The notes beneath the pieces were generated by a model. That model saw only the letters and a program-made list of their open reading frames with translations. It made no database searches and was not told the origin of the DNA. A program made the translations under genes and the position numbers. A stretch of 64,000 nt of DNA from WHSW01 sp963705955 (GTDB lineage Bacteria > Actinomycetota > Thermoleophilia > Solirubrobacterales > 70-9): NCBI GenBank assembly GCA_963705955.1, contig CAVPLH010000006.1, positions 1,612,001 to 1,676,000 on the forward strand. Direction: 5' to 3'. Position 1 is the stretch's first letter; each line of letters starts with the position of its first letter. Of this stretch, positions 34,860-44,177 are shown one piece after another.

Positions 34860-35543
34860 GTGACGATCAGGGCGAAGCTCTACGCCGCCATCGTCCTCAC
34901 GGTGCTGGGGCCGCTGGCGACCACCGCCGTGGCGCTGAACGGGATGTCGCAGATGGGCGACCGCTTCGACGAGGTGCAGGAGCGCTCCCAGCACGAGTCG
35001 CTCGCCCGTGAGCTCAAGTTCCAGGTCACGGACATGAACGGCTGGCAGACCGCCTACGGCTACGCCGGCGGGCCGCTGCGGGCGAGGTTCACCGCCTCGG
35101 CCAACGAGCTTCGGCGCCAGCTCGATGAGGCGAAGGGCACGCTCACCGACGACCACGAGCAGGCCCTGCTCGAACAGCTGCAGGGCGACTTCGACTCGTT
35201 CATGAACCTGGACGCGGTCGCCTGGCGCCAGCTCCAGGCCGGCAACGGACAGCGGACGCGTCAGATCCTGCTCGGCCCCGAGCTGAAGCGGTTCGAGGCG
35301 ATGGCAGCGACCGCCGACGACCTCGCCAGCTACGAGGAGCAGCAGGCGGCGGTCACCGAGACCTCCTTCAACGACGCGCGCGACGACGCCCGCCGGATCC
35401 TGGTCGCCGTGGCGCTCGGCGCCGCGGTGGTGATCGTCCTGCTGCTCGTCACCGCGAACGACATCGCGAAGATGGCGCTCGAGGGAGAGCGCAGCGTGCG
35501 GGAACGCGGCCCGGGCCAAGCGCCCGATGACGGGACGCCGTGA
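34860..35543 (+). CDS. Membrane sensor protein with four-helix-bundle (MCP-like) domain
   Basis: 227 residues, GTG start. One membrane helix at the N-terminus (YAAIVLTVLGPLATTAVALNG) and one near the end (LVAVALGAAVVIVLLLVTA) enclose a polar helical region (about 30-180) of the 4HB/MCP sensor kind. The cytoplasmic tail is only about 25 residues, so there is no HAMP, kinase or signalling domain; it may be a truncated chemoreceptor-like protein or an accessory sensor. The stop overlaps the start of the antiporter gene by four bases, hinting at a joint role in ion or osmotic sensing. Confidence 0.65.
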   Translation: MTIRAKLYAAIVLTVLGPLATTAVALNGMSQMGDRFDEVQERSQHESLARELKFQVTDMNGWQTAYGYAGGPLRARFTASANELRRQLDEAKGTLTDDHEQALLEQLQGDFDSFMNLDAVAWRQLQAGNGQRTRQILLGPELKRFEAMAATADDLASYEEQQAAVTETSFNDARDDARRILVAVALGAAVVIVLLLVTANDIAKMALEGERSVRERGPGQAPDDGTP

Positions 35544-36788
35544 CCCGCGACGTCCTCCTGACGCTGAGCCTGCTGCTCGGCGCGGCGCTCGCGGCCCGCT
35601 TTCTGGCCAGCCTCGTCCGGATCCCCGAGATCCTCGTGCTGGTCGCTGTTCGGAGCGCTGCTCGGGCCGTCGCTGCTCGACGTGATCGACGTGCCGCTCG
35701 ACTCGATCGGCGCCCAGCTGTTGTTCACCCTCGGCGTCTCGTTGATCCTCTTCTACGGGGGGCTCAACCTCTCGCTGCTGATCCTGCGCCGGGTGTGGGT
35801 CGGGCTCGGGATGCTGGTCGTCCCCGGCGTCGTCCTGACCGCCGTGATCACGGGCGTCGCCGCCCATTTCGCCTTCGACCTCTCCTGGACGGCGGCCCTG
35901 CTGATGGGCGCGGTGCTCTCGCCGACCGACCCGGCGATCCTGATCCCGCTCTTCGTGCGCTCGCGGCTGCGGCCGAAGGTGGCCCAGACGGTGGTCGCCG
36001 AGTCGGCGTTCAACGACCCGACCGGCGCCGTGCTGGCGCTGGCGCTCGCCGGCGTCCTGCTGAGCGGCGAGGGGTCGCTCGCGACGCCGGCCCGCGAGTT
36101 CGTGGTCGACCTCGGGATCAGCACGGTGATCGGAGTCGTGGCCGGAGTGCTCCTCGCGGCGACGATCTCGAGCCGGCGGGCCGGGATCTGGCGCGAGTCG
36201 TCCGCGGCCGCGGTCCTCGCCGTGGTCACGATCGGCTACTTCTCGCTCGACTCGGCGGGCGGCAGCGGCTACCTGGGCGCCTTCCTCGCCGGGCTGATCG
36301 TCGGCAACATGGAGCGGCTCGGGCTGGCGATGCACTCGACGCACGAGCGCGACCTGCGGCAGTTCGCCTTCAACGTCGCCGATCTGGTGACGCTCTTCGT
36401 CTTCCTGGTGCTGGGCGCGAACATCCCCTTCGACACGCTGGGCCAGTACTTACTGCCCGCGCTCGCCGTGCTCGCCGTCCTCCTGCTGCTCGCACGGCCG
36501 GTGACCGTGCTCGCCTGCACGCTGCCCGACCGGCGTGGGGGCTGGACCCGGCCGGAGGTCGCGTTCCTCTGCTGGACGCGCGAGACCGGCGTCGTGCCGG
36601 CGGCGCTGGTCGGCGTGCTCGCGGGGCTCGGCGTGCCGAACACCGACGAATACGCGAGCGTGGTCGCGCTGGCGATCGTGATGACGCTGGTCCTCCAGGC
36701 CCTCCCGGCCGCCTGGCTGGCCGGCCGGCTCGGGCTCCTGGACGGCAAGGCTCCGGCGCTCGCGGCCGAGGACCCAGCCGGGGGCTGA
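35540..36788 (+). CDS. Monovalent cation/proton antiporter (CPA1/NhaP-like), frameshifted
   Basis: About 415 residues, 11-12 membrane helices. After repair of an extra base near 35645 the N-terminus reads VRIPEILVLVLFGALLGPSLLD. Marks of the family: LMGAVLSPTDPAILIPLF and VAESAFNDPTGAVLALAL (the transport Asp residues), GAFLAGLIVGN and FLCWTRETGVVPAALVG. It exchanges Na+ or K+ for protons. GTG start overlaps the upstream sensor-like gene (GTGA), so the two are probably translated together. No cytoplasmic TrkA-C regulatory domain follows. Confidence 0.82.
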
Positions 36789-36810
36789 GCGGCCCCTCTA
36801 CGCTCGCAGC

Positions 36811-37566
36811 GTGCCCCGGCCCTCCATGGTGGATGCGACAGAGGCCGCCCTGCGCGAGCGGCTGGCGCCGGGGCGGGCACGTCCGGGCGACCGCCTGCCT
36901 CCCGAGAAGCAACTCGCCGAAGCGGTCGGCGTCTCGCGGGGAACGCTGCGGCTGGCGCTCGAGCGGCTCGAGAGCAACGGCGAGATCGTCCGCAGGCAGG
37001 GCAGCGGCACGTTCGTCGGCCGCGTCGCGCTCGGCGCAGCCTTCAGCGAGGGCCTCGAGGTGCTCGAGTCCTACGCGTCGCTGGCGCGGCGCCAGGGCAA
37101 GCGGCTCACCGTGCGCAATCTCCAGGTCGAGCAGGCACGGACGCCCGGATACGTCGCCGAAGCGCTGGGCGTGCGGAGAGGAACGAGGGCGCCGCTGATC
37201 CAGCGGACCCTGCTCGCCGACGGGACCGTCGCCGCGCACATGCGCGACATCGTCCATCCGGACGTCGGGCTACCGCCACCCGAGGAGGTTCGCTCCGCGA
37301 TCGCGTCGGGCAAGATGGTGCTCGACGTCCTCGTCGAGCGCGGGGTCCCGATCGCCTTTGCGAGAACGCGGGTCAGACCCCGGCTCGTGGAACCCGGCAG
37401 CCGGCTCGGCGAGGCGATCGGCGCGACGCGCGTCACCGCGACGCTGGAGCTGGTCGAGCTCATGCATCTCGCCGGAGGCAAGGCCGTGCAGTACTCGATC
37501 GAGGTCTTCGCGCCCGGCTCGATCGACCTCCACGTGATCCGGGGCCTGAAGCTCCCGGAGCACTGA
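36811..37566 (+). CDS. GntR/HutC-family transcriptional regulator
   Basis: 251 residues. N-terminal winged helix (LRERLAPGRARPGDRLPPEK, QLAEAVGVSRGTLRLALERL, GEIVRRQGSGTFVG; residues about 8-70) and a C-terminal UTRA ligand domain (about 90-245: GVRRGTRAPLIQRTLLADG, YSIEVFAPGSIDLHV). GTG start at 36811. UTRA regulators bind small metabolites; the ligand is not deducible. It lies 22 bp after the antiporter gene and may be cotranscribed with it. Confidence 0.87.
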   Translation: MPRPSMVDATEAALRERLAPGRARPGDRLPPEKQLAEAVGVSRGTLRLALERLESNGEIVRRQGSGTFVGRVALGAAFSEGLEVLESYASLARRQGKRLTVRNLQVEQARTPGYVAEALGVRRGTRAPLIQRTLLADGTVAAHMRDIVHPDVGLPPPEEVRSAIASGKMVLDVLVERGVPIAFARTRVRPRLVEPGSRLGEAIGATRVTATLELVELMHLAGGKAVQYSIEVFAPGSIDLHVIRGLKLPEH

Positions 37567-37582
37567 GGCGCCCCGAAGCCGA

Positions 37583-37626
37583 CGACTCCCGGCTGGTTCA
37601 TCCGGTCATTCGGTCAGCCGGAGTCG
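37583..37626. terminator. Hairpin between convergent GntR and RibD-like genes
   Basis: CGACTCCCGGCTG (37583-37595) pairs with CAGCCGGAGTCG (37615-37626) with one bulged C and a 19-base loop. It lies just after the GntR stop and overlaps the last codons of the convergent gene, fitting a bidirectional terminator. There is no T-run. Confidence 0.4.
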
Positions 37627-38207
37627 GATCCATTCGCGGCATCGCCGGTCGGCTCGTAGATGAGGATCGCTACTCCGTCACCTACGGTCCTCGAGTCGGC
37701 GAGCCTGAGGCCCTTCTTGTCGGCCGTCTCGCCGAACAGGCGCTTCCCCGTCCCGAGGACGACCGGGAAGACCATGAGGCGCAACTCGTCGACGAGGTCG
37801 TGGTCGAGCAGCGTCTGAACGAGTCGGGCGCTGCCGTGGACGACGATCTCGCCGTCCTGCTCCTGCCTCAGCTTCGAAACCTCCTCCGCCACGTCGCCGT
37901 CGAGCACGGTCGAGTTGTTCCACTCGGGGTCGGTGAGGGTCGAGGAGACGACGTACTTGGGCATCGAGTTGAACTTGTCCGCGAACTCGCCCTCCCTGGA
38001 CGGCCAGGCATCGGCAAACCCCTCGTAGGTCACCCGCCCGAGCAGCAGTGCCTCGGCGTCGAGCGCTTCGTCGAGCTTGAACCTGTCGCCCTCGTCTCCG
38101 CGCTCGTACTCGAAGCTCCACCCTCCGTACTTGAAGTCCTCGGCTCCACCCGGGTCCTCGACGACCCCGTCGAGTGACACGAACTCGGTTACGACTACCT
38201 TTCCCAT
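37614..38207 (-). CDS. Dihydrofolate reductase-family (RibD C-terminal-like) protein
   Basis: 197 residues of the RibD_C/YwjB type: MGKVVVTEFVSLDGVVEDPG, LDAEALLLGRVTYEGFADAW, FNSMPKYVVSSTLTDPEWNN, IVVHGSARLVQTLLDHDLVD, ELRLMVFPVVLGTGKRLFG. These NADPH-binding proteins are often of unknown substrate. ATG is preceded by TCAGGAGGACAGG. Divergent from the ArsR gene at 38300, a common pairing of such reductases with ArsR/AHSA1 modules. Confidence 0.9.
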   Translation of the reverse strand: MGKVVVTEFVSLDGVVEDPGGAEDFKYGGWSFEYERGDEGDRFKLDEALDAEALLLGRVTYEGFADAWPSREGEFADKFNSMPKYVVSSTLTDPEWNNSTVLDGDVAEEVSKLRQEQDGEIVVHGSARLVQTLLDHDLVDELRLMVFPVVLGTGKRLFGETADKKGLRLADSRTVGDGVAILIYEPTGDAANGSDSG

Positions 38208-38299
38208 CCTGTCCTCCTGATTGTCGATTGCGCCCCCCGTCCGACTCTCCGGATACTATACTCAATCAGGCGGTTGATCAACCTCCCGGATGATTAGAG

Positions 38300-38638
38300 A
38301 TGGCAGTCGACGAGCTCAGCGAAACCTTCGCCGCCCTCGCCGACCCGACGAGGCGCGCGATCCTCGGGCGGCTCGCGGAAGGCGAGGCCACGGTCAACGA
38401 GCTCGCCGAGCCGTTCCCGATCAGCGTCCAGGCGGTCTCCAAGCACCTCAAGGTGCTCGAGCAGGCCGGGCTGATCACGCGGGGTCGAATCGCACAGCGC
38501 CGGCCCTCGCGGTTGCGGGGGACGCGGCTCAAGGACGCCGTCGAATGGCTCGAGAAGTACCGTCAATTCTGGGAAGGCAGCTTCGATCGTCTCGAGGTAC
38601 GCCTCAGAGAGAACGAGGAGGGACCCGCGAATGAATGA
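38300..38638 (+). CDS. ArsR-family transcriptional regulator
   Basis: 112 residues, winged helix: FAALADPTRRAILGRLAEGE, TVNELAEPFPISVQAVSKHL, KVLEQAGLITRGRIAQRRPS. No metal-binding cysteine pair, so it belongs to the metal-independent branch usually paired with an AHSA1-type SRPBCC protein, which follows here with an 8-bp overlap. It probably represses its own two-gene operon and perhaps the divergent reductase gene. Confidence 0.9.
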   Translation: MAVDELSETFAALADPTRRAILGRLAEGEATVNELAEPFPISVQAVSKHLKVLEQAGLITRGRIAQRRPSRLRGTRLKDAVEWLEKYRQFWEGSFDRLEVRLRENEEGPANE

Positions 38639-39098
38639 GCGATCGGCCCCCGACGCGGCCGAGCAGGGGATCACGATCACCCGCGTCTTCGATGCGCCGC
38701 GCGAGCGCGTCTGGAAGGAGTGGACGGAACCGGAGCGGTTCGCGGACTGGTACGGCGGCGGCGAAGCCGAGGTGCCGGTGTCGACCGTGACGATGGACGT
38801 CCGCGAGGGCGGCAGGTGGCGGGCGACGATGTTCGCCGGGCCGGAGCGCCGCGAGATCCAATGGAGGGGCGAGTACCACGAGGTCCTCGAACCGGAGCGA
38901 CTCGTCTTCACCGTCGCCGACCAGCCCGGCGACGACGCCTGGGAGCTGGTCACCGTCGTCCTCACGGATCTCGGCGACGGGCGAACCGAGATGCTCTTCC
39001 AGCAGCGCGGCAGCATGTCGGCGGGGGCCTACGAGCGCGCCACGCACGGTTGGGGATCGTTCTTCGATCGCATGGCCGACCGGCTCGCCGGACGATGA
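38631..39098 (+). CDS. SRPBCC (AHSA1-like) protein
   Basis: 155 residues, ligand-binding START/AHSA1 fold: ITITRVFDAPRERVWKEWTE, FADWYGGGEAEVPVSTVTMD, VREGGRWRATMFAGPERREI, WGSFFDRMADRL. ATG at 38631 gives MNERSAPD; overlaps the ArsR gene upstream and the flavin enzyme gene downstream (ATGA), making a three-gene operon. These proteins bind hydrophobic ligands or act as chaperone cofactors; the ligand is unknown. Confidence 0.88.
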   Translation: MNERSAPDAAEQGITITRVFDAPRERVWKEWTEPERFADWYGGGEAEVPVSTVTMDVREGGRWRATMFAGPERREIQWRGEYHEVLEPERLVFTVADQPGDDAWELVTVVLTDLGDGRTEMLFQQRGSMSAGAYERATHGWGSFFDRMADRLAGR

Positions 39099-40450
39099 CC
39101 GTGGCGGTCGACGAGGCCCTCGGCGAGCTGCGGCGGTCGCTGGCCGGGGCCGCGCTGGCCCCGACGGATCCCGGATACGACTCGGTCCGGCGCTGCTTCA
39201 ACGCTCTCGTCGACCGGCGCCCGGCCGTGATCGTGCGCTGCCGCGGTGCGGCGGATGTCGGGACAGCGTTCGGCTTCGCCCGCGAGCACACGCTGGAAGT
39301 GGCCGTTCGCGGAGGCGGTCACAACCCCGCCGGACACTGCGTCTGTGACGGCGGGCTCGTGATCGATCTCTCCCTGATGCGCGCGGTCGACGTCGACGCG
39401 GGCGCGCGGATCGCCCGCGCCGAGGGCGGTGCGACCTGGCTCGACTTCGACTCGGCGACCCAGGCGTTCGGCCTCGTGACCCCGGGAGGCGTCGTCGGCT
39501 CGACCGGCGTCGCCGGTCTCACGTTCGGCGGCGGGATCGGTCACCTGACAGCGCAATACGGGCTCACCTGCGATCACCTGGTTGGCGCCGAGCTCGTGAC
39601 GCCCAGTGGGGACGTGATCGCGGTCAGCGAGGACGAGAACGCCGAGCTGCTCTGGGGGCTGCGCGGCGGCGGCGGCAACTTCGGCGTCGCGACCAGGCTC
39701 GAGTTCCGCCTCCACCCACTCGAACGGGTCGTCGGGGGCCGGATCGTCTACTCCGGTGAAGGCGCGTTCGCGGCGCTGCGGCGGTTCCGCGAGATCGCCG
39801 GACGCGCTCCGCGTGACCTGAGCTGCGCTGCGGTGCTCGCGGTCGACGAAGCGGTCGGGGCGATCGTCATCCTGGTCCCGTCCTACACCGGCTCGGATTC
39901 CGATCCCGACGAGCTGCGCGCCTTGCGCTCGGGCCCCGGGCTGGTCGACGACGGCGTTCGCTCGCACTCGTTCATCGGCCAGCAGCACCTCTTCAATCCC
40001 CCGTACGGGGATGAGCGCAACTACTGGAAGGGGCATTTCGTACGCGAGCTTCCCGACGAGCTGCTCGAGGAGCTGCTGCGGCGAATGGTCGCGCTGGGGC
40101 GGTCGCCCGGACAGGTGCTGATCGAGTCGCTGCATGGCGCGCCGAAGGGCGGCGACGAGAACGAGGCCGCGGTCGGGTTTCGCCAGGCGGCGTTCAACAT
40201 CAGCGCGATGGGCGGCTGGCAGGACGCGGTCCACGACCGGGAGCAGATCGAATGGGCCCGAGAGACGGCGGCCGCGATCGAGCCGTGGTCGATGAGTGGC
40301 GGCTACGTCAATTACATGCAGGCGGACGAGCCGATCGAGCGCGTACGCGCGGCCTTCGGCGAGCGCACGTTCGAGCGCCTCCGGTCGCTGAAGGGACGCT
40401 ACGACCCCGGCAACGTCCTCCACCGCAATCAGAACATCCCGCCGCCCTAG
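39095..40450 (+). CDS. FAD-linked oxidoreductase (BBE / PCMH type)
   Basis: 451 residues. FAD-binding PCMH domain: VIVRCRGAADVGTAFGFARE, VAVRGGGHNPAGHCVCDGG (the His and Cys could both hold FAD covalently), GGVVGSTGVAGLTFGGGIGH; the BBE motif near the C-terminus is YVNYMQADEPIERVRAAFGE with YDPGNVLHRNQNI. These are berberine-bridge-like oxidases of sugars or polyketides. GTG/ATG context: ATG at 39095 overlaps the AHSA1 stop. No signal peptide, so cytoplasmic. Confidence 0.88.
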   Translation: MTVAVDEALGELRRSLAGAALAPTDPGYDSVRRCFNALVDRRPAVIVRCRGAADVGTAFGFAREHTLEVAVRGGGHNPAGHCVCDGGLVIDLSLMRAVDVDAGARIARAEGGATWLDFDSATQAFGLVTPGGVVGSTGVAGLTFGGGIGHLTAQYGLTCDHLVGAELVTPSGDVIAVSEDENAELLWGLRGGGGNFGVATRLEFRLHPLERVVGGRIVYSGEGAFAALRRFREIAGRAPRDLSCAAVLAVDEAVGAIVILVPSYTGSDSDPDELRALRSGPGLVDDGVRSHSFIGQQHLFNPPYGDERNYWKGHFVRELPDELLEELLRRMVALGRSPGQVLIESLHGAPKGGDENEAAVGFRQAAFNISAMGGWQDAVHDREQIEWARETAAAIEPWSMSGGYVNYMQADEPIERVRAAFGERTFERLRSLKGRYDPGNVLHRNQNIPPP

Positions 40451-41137
40451 ATGCTCCACCGCATGCCCGGCGGCCCACGCCAAAACCGCGTCGACCCGTT
40501 CGGGCGGCTGATCGCCGCTGCGGCGCGCGGCGCCCTGATGGGCAACCGCGGCTGCCTCCACGACGCCCGGGGACGCATCCGCCGCTCCCACCGCGGCACC
40601 CGCTGGATCTTCTGCCGACTCGAGTTCAGGGGCCGGCGCAGGGAGCTGATGCAGCCCGGCCGCTACACGGAGCTCTTCTTTCTCGACGAGGCGACGGCGT
40701 TCGCCGCCGGCCACCGGCCCTGCTGGGAATGCATGCGCGAGCGCGCCAACCACTTTCGCGACAGCTGGGCCGTGGCGAACCGCGGCGCCGTCGAGGGCGA
40801 GCTGACAGCCGCGCGTCTCGACGAGGCGCTTCACAGCGAGCGAGTCGGCCCGAGCGGCGCGAAGACGACCTTCGAGGCGGCGCTCGCCGAGCTTCCCGAC
40901 GGAGCGATCGTCGTTCCGCCCGCCTCCGGGCGACGGCGATCCCCCTCCCTCACCTCCTGTGGGCGGGATCGTCTCTGGCCGTGGAGGCCGGACGGGTACG
41001 GGACCGGGTCCCGGGTCCGAACGACAGCGGTGGTCGAGGTTCTGACGCCGCGCTCGACCGTGCGGACCTTCGCCGGCGGCTTCCGGCCGCGGGTCGCGGG
41101 GGCCGAACGGCTCAGACGTGCTGGCCCGAGCGCCTGA
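40451..41137 (+). CDS. Conserved protein of unknown function
   Basis: 228 residues, starting at the base after the previous stop. Very basic, with RGALMGNRGCLHDARGRIRR, RWIFCRLEFRGRRRELMQPG, YTELFFLDEATAFAAGHRPC and WECMRERANHFRDSW (a C-x2-C pair), then an acidic region and LWPWRPDGYGTG near the end. I have seen this layout as an actinobacterial hypothetical but cannot name a function. The stretch around 40920-40960 (PPASGRRRSPSLTSCGRD) reads poorly and may hide compensating indels. Its end overlaps a convergent gene by 26 bp. Confidence 0.65.
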   Translation: MLHRMPGGPRQNRVDPFGRLIAAAARGALMGNRGCLHDARGRIRRSHRGTRWIFCRLEFRGRRRELMQPGRYTELFFLDEATAFAAGHRPCWECMRERANHFRDSWAVANRGAVEGELTAARLDEALHSERVGPSGAKTTFEAALAELPDGAIVVPPASGRRRSPSLTSCGRDRLWPWRPDGYGTGSRVRTTAVVEVLTPRSTVRTFAGGFRPRVAGAERLRRAGPSA

Positions 41138-41636
41138 CCTCGCAGTCGACCGGGAAGAGCGGTGGGTCCTGTGCGCACTTCGCGAGCACGATCCGCAGAT
41201 GGATCGCGTCGACGCGGCCCTTGTGCGCGGCGCGAACCCTCACCCTCGCCTCGCCGCGCTCGTGGAGCGAGCCTCGGATCAGCTTGATCGTCCGGCGGCC
41301 GCCGTGCTTGCGGATCAGCACGAACGGATGCTTGGCGGTGTTGCCCTTGATGTCGGTATCGGTGATGCTCTTGTCGAAGCGCGTGCCGGCGGTCGCGTGC
41401 TTGCCCTGGTACCGGGTCGCGAACTCGACCGACGCCGTCCGACGCGCAAACGCCATCAGCCGGTTGCGGGGGAAGGTGCCGTCGTTGACCTCGCTGTAGC
41501 TGAGCTGGATCACCCTCGGCTGCGGCGTGGCCCGCGCTCCGCGAGCGTTGCCGCTGTCGGTGGCCGCCTGCGCCGCGATTGCGAACACGGCGAGTGCGGC
41601 GGCGAGCGCCGTGACGGTCGAACCGATCACACGCAT
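41112..41636 (-). CDS. Small secreted protein of unknown function
   Basis: 174 residues, with a signal peptide MRVIGSTVTALAAALAVFAI and cleavage expected after AAQAA. The mature part is basic and beta-rich (VIQLSYSEVNDGTFPRNRLM, FDKSITDTDIKGNTAKHPFV, ARVRVRAAHKGRVDAIHLRI) with two cysteines near the C-terminus (KCAQDPP, VDCEVRR). Family not recognised. Confidence 0.65.
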   Translation of the reverse strand: MRVIGSTVTALAAALAVFAIAAQAATDSGNARGARATPQPRVIQLSYSEVNDGTFPRNRLMAFARRTASVEFATRYQGKHATAGTRFDKSITDTDIKGNTAKHPFVLIRKHGGRRTIKLIRGSLHERGEARVRVRAAHKGRVDAIHLRIVLAKCAQDPPLFPVDCEVRRSGQHV

Positions 41637-41700
41637 CGTGGCCAGCTTACGCCCGGCCGGTCGATCAGTCCAGTCGCCCGAACGTAGCGGCGTCGCCGAC

Positions 41701-42252
41701 CTACCGGGCCGCCGGCGCCTTCGACCACTCGGCCTTGTGGGCGCGCTTCGCCGCCTGGTAGTCGGCGAGGGCTTGCGGCGAGTCGACGTCTCCGAGCGTC
41801 GGATGGGGCGGCACCAGATCGCGCGCGGCGGCGACGTCGAAGCGCTTCGCGAGCACCGCGCCGAGCGCCTTGACCTTCATCTCACCGAACCCGGGAAGCG
41901 CGGTCAGGTTGGCGCGCAGCGAATCCGCGTCGCGCGCCTCCTCCCAGACGCGCTCGGCCTCGCCGTCGTATCGGTCCCGCACGTGCGCCGCCAGTTCGTG
42001 CACGCGCTTGGCCATCGACCCCGGATAGCGGTGCAGGGCGGGCTTGGCGCGGAACACGGGCTCCAGGTCGGCGGCCGCGAGCTCGCCGGCGTCGAGGGTC
42101 CCGAGACGCTCGCGGAGAACGAGCGGTCCCGAGAACGCCTTCTGCACGGTCACCTGCTGGTCGAGCACGAAGCCGATCAGCAACGCCATCGGGTCAGAGG
42201 CGATCAGCGCGTTCGCCTCGTCGGACTCGGTGAAGAAGAGGCGCTCGGGCAC
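41701..42252 (-). CDS. HhH-GPD-family base-excision DNA repair-like protein
   Basis: 183 residues. MALLIGFVLDQQVTVQKAFS matches the early helix of HhH-GPD glycosylases, and the hairpin-helix-hairpin reads LTALPGFGEMKVKALGAVLA with DLVPPHPTLGDVDSPQAL beyond it. Shorter than AlkA or EndoIII and lacking an iron-sulphur motif, it belongs to a small actinobacterial branch often annotated as HhH-GPD-type base excision repair; the substrate lesion is unknown. Confidence 0.85.
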   Translation of the reverse strand: MPERLFFTESDEANALIASDPMALLIGFVLDQQVTVQKAFSGPLVLRERLGTLDAGELAAADLEPVFRAKPALHRYPGSMAKRVHELAAHVRDRYDGEAERVWEEARDADSLRANLTALPGFGEMKVKALGAVLAKRFDVAAARDLVPPHPTLGDVDSPQALADYQAAKRAHKAEWSKAPAAR

Positions 42253-42390
42253 GAGACAATCCTAGATGAGCGATTCCACGACCTCACGCATGCGGATGAT
42301 GCCCGGATACCGTCGCTGGGTCGCGCGCGGCTGGGCGTGGACGTTCATACCGTTGCCGGCGCCGACCGGCCGGCATCGAAGGCGGCATCC

Positions 42391-42419
42391 TTGACACCAC
42401 CACCTCCGGTCGGTTAGAC
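42391..42419 (+). promoter_or_regulatory. Sigma70-like promoter of the TIR gene
   Basis: TTGACA at 42391-42396, a 17-bp spacer and TTAGAC at 42414-42419, about 30 bp before the TTG start and its AGGAGG ribosome site. One of the closest matches to consensus in the window. Confidence 0.55.
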
Positions 42420-42448
42420 CAACTCGTGGAAGGAGTCAGGAGGCCCCA

Positions 42449-44143
42449 TTGGGCAAGCGAGAAGGCGGTAGCGGTCCGATGAGCGAGGCCGCCCCCCCGC
42501 TCCGGATCTTCATCTCGTACCGTCGAGACGACAGCCAGGGCTTCGCTCGGAGCATCCACGATCGCCTCGCCCTCCACTTCGGGGCGGAGGCCGTCTTCCG
42601 GGACATCAACGACATCCAGCCCGGGAGGCCGTGGGAGGAGGCGATCGACGCAGCGCTGGGCTCCTGCGATGTGTTCGTGCTGCTGATCGGCCGCCGCTGG
42701 CTGGAGGCGACCGACGACGAGGGCAACCGGCGCATCAACGACCCCGAGGACAGGCATCGGCGGGAGATCGAAACCGCGATCCACCGTCAGATCAGGATCT
42801 TCGTCGCGCTGATGGAGGACGCCGAGATGCCGCGCGCGAAGGAACTGCCCCAGAGTGCGGTCGGGCCACACGAGGGCATCCGGCAGGTTCCCGCACTCCA
42901 CGCTCTGCGGATCGCCGACCACGCGTTCGACTACGGCGTCGAGGAGCTGATCGCCAACATCGAGCGCGCGGCCGAGCAGCAGAGGGCCGAGGCTGAGCGC
43001 GAGCGCGCCGAAGCTGCGCAGCGACAATCCGAGGCAGACGCCGAGCGAGAGCGCGAGGAGGAGGAGCGGCGGCGCGCTGAGGCCGCGGAACGCGAGCGTG
43101 CCGAGGCGACCGAGCGGGAGCGTGCCGAGGCGACGGCGCGGGAGCGCGCCGAGCGGGAGGCGAAACCGGCGGAGAAGGAGCGCAAGACCGACACACCGGC
43201 GGGCGAACGGACGCGCCGCACGCGGACGATCGCGGCCCTCGCGGTCGGGGCGGTGATCGTCGTGGTCGGCGCCATCGTGCTGCTCTCCTCCGGCGGCGGC
43301 GAGCGGCGGCGGAGCGACCGTCGATGGCCCGGCGATCGCGGTCAGCGACCATCCGGTCGATCTCGCCTACGGGGAGGGTGGGCTGTGGGTGGCAAACCGC
43401 CTCGGCGGGTCGGTCTCGTTCATCCCGGACGGGTCGGACAAGGCGACCGACCCGGTGAGGATCGGCGGCGCACCGGAGGGCATCGGGGTCGGCCTCGGCT
43501 TCGTCTACGTCTCGAACGGCGACGGGAACTCGGTCCTGAAGCTCGATCCGGGCGACGGTCATCTGGTCAACGAGATCCCCACCGGTAACGCGCCGGCCGG
43601 CGTTGCCGTGAACAAGGAGGCGGCCTGGGTCGCCAACGTCGACTCGGACACCGTCGCCGCGGTCGACCCCGCAGGACAACAAGCAGAGCATCCCGGTCGG
43701 CGACGAGCCCTCCGGAGTCGACGACCGGCGCCAACGCCGTCTGGGTGACCAATCGCGCCGATGGCACCGTCACCCGGATCGCCAACCGTAGACCCGGCGA
43801 CCCGATCCCCGTCGGCACGAACCCGAAGGGAATCGCGGTCAACAAGCAGGGCGTCTGGGTCGCGAACACCGACGACGGCACCGTGTCTCGAATCAATCTC
43901 ACAGACCTCGCCGTCGATCCACCGATCGAGGTCGGCGAGGCGCCACGCGGCGTCGTCAGCGCGTTCGGGTCGGTGTGGGTCACAAACGGCGACAGCGACT
44001 CGGTCTCACGGATCGATCCCGAGCAGGGCGAGGTGGTTCAGACGATCGAGGTCGGACACGGCCCCGAGGGGATCACGGCCGGGCCGGACAGCGTCTGGGT
44101 CGCCAACGGCGACGACGACACGGTCACCCGGATCAGTCCCTGA
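42449..44143 (+). CDS. TIR-domain protein with coiled coil, membrane helix and beta-propeller (three frame breaks)
   Basis: About 560 residues after repair. Residues about 18-150 form a TIR domain: LRIFISYRRDDSQGFARSIH, AIDAALGSCDVFVLLIGRRW, REIETAIHRQIRIFVALMED, where Glu in REIETA is a candidate NADase residue. A long charged coiled coil follows (ERERAEAAQRQSEADAERER and similar), then a membrane helix (ALAVGAVIVVVGAIVLLSSG), then an outside YVTN/NHL-type propeller with repeated LWVANRLGGSVSFI-like blades. TTG start after AGGAGG. Extra bases near 43300, 43668 and 43721 break the propeller; removing one base at each restores regular blades. A membrane sensor with an intracellular TIR effector is the simplest reading. 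Confidence 0.75.
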
Positions 44144-44177
44144 CGCTCGACCTCCGGGCGCCGACGCCGCGGGCGAC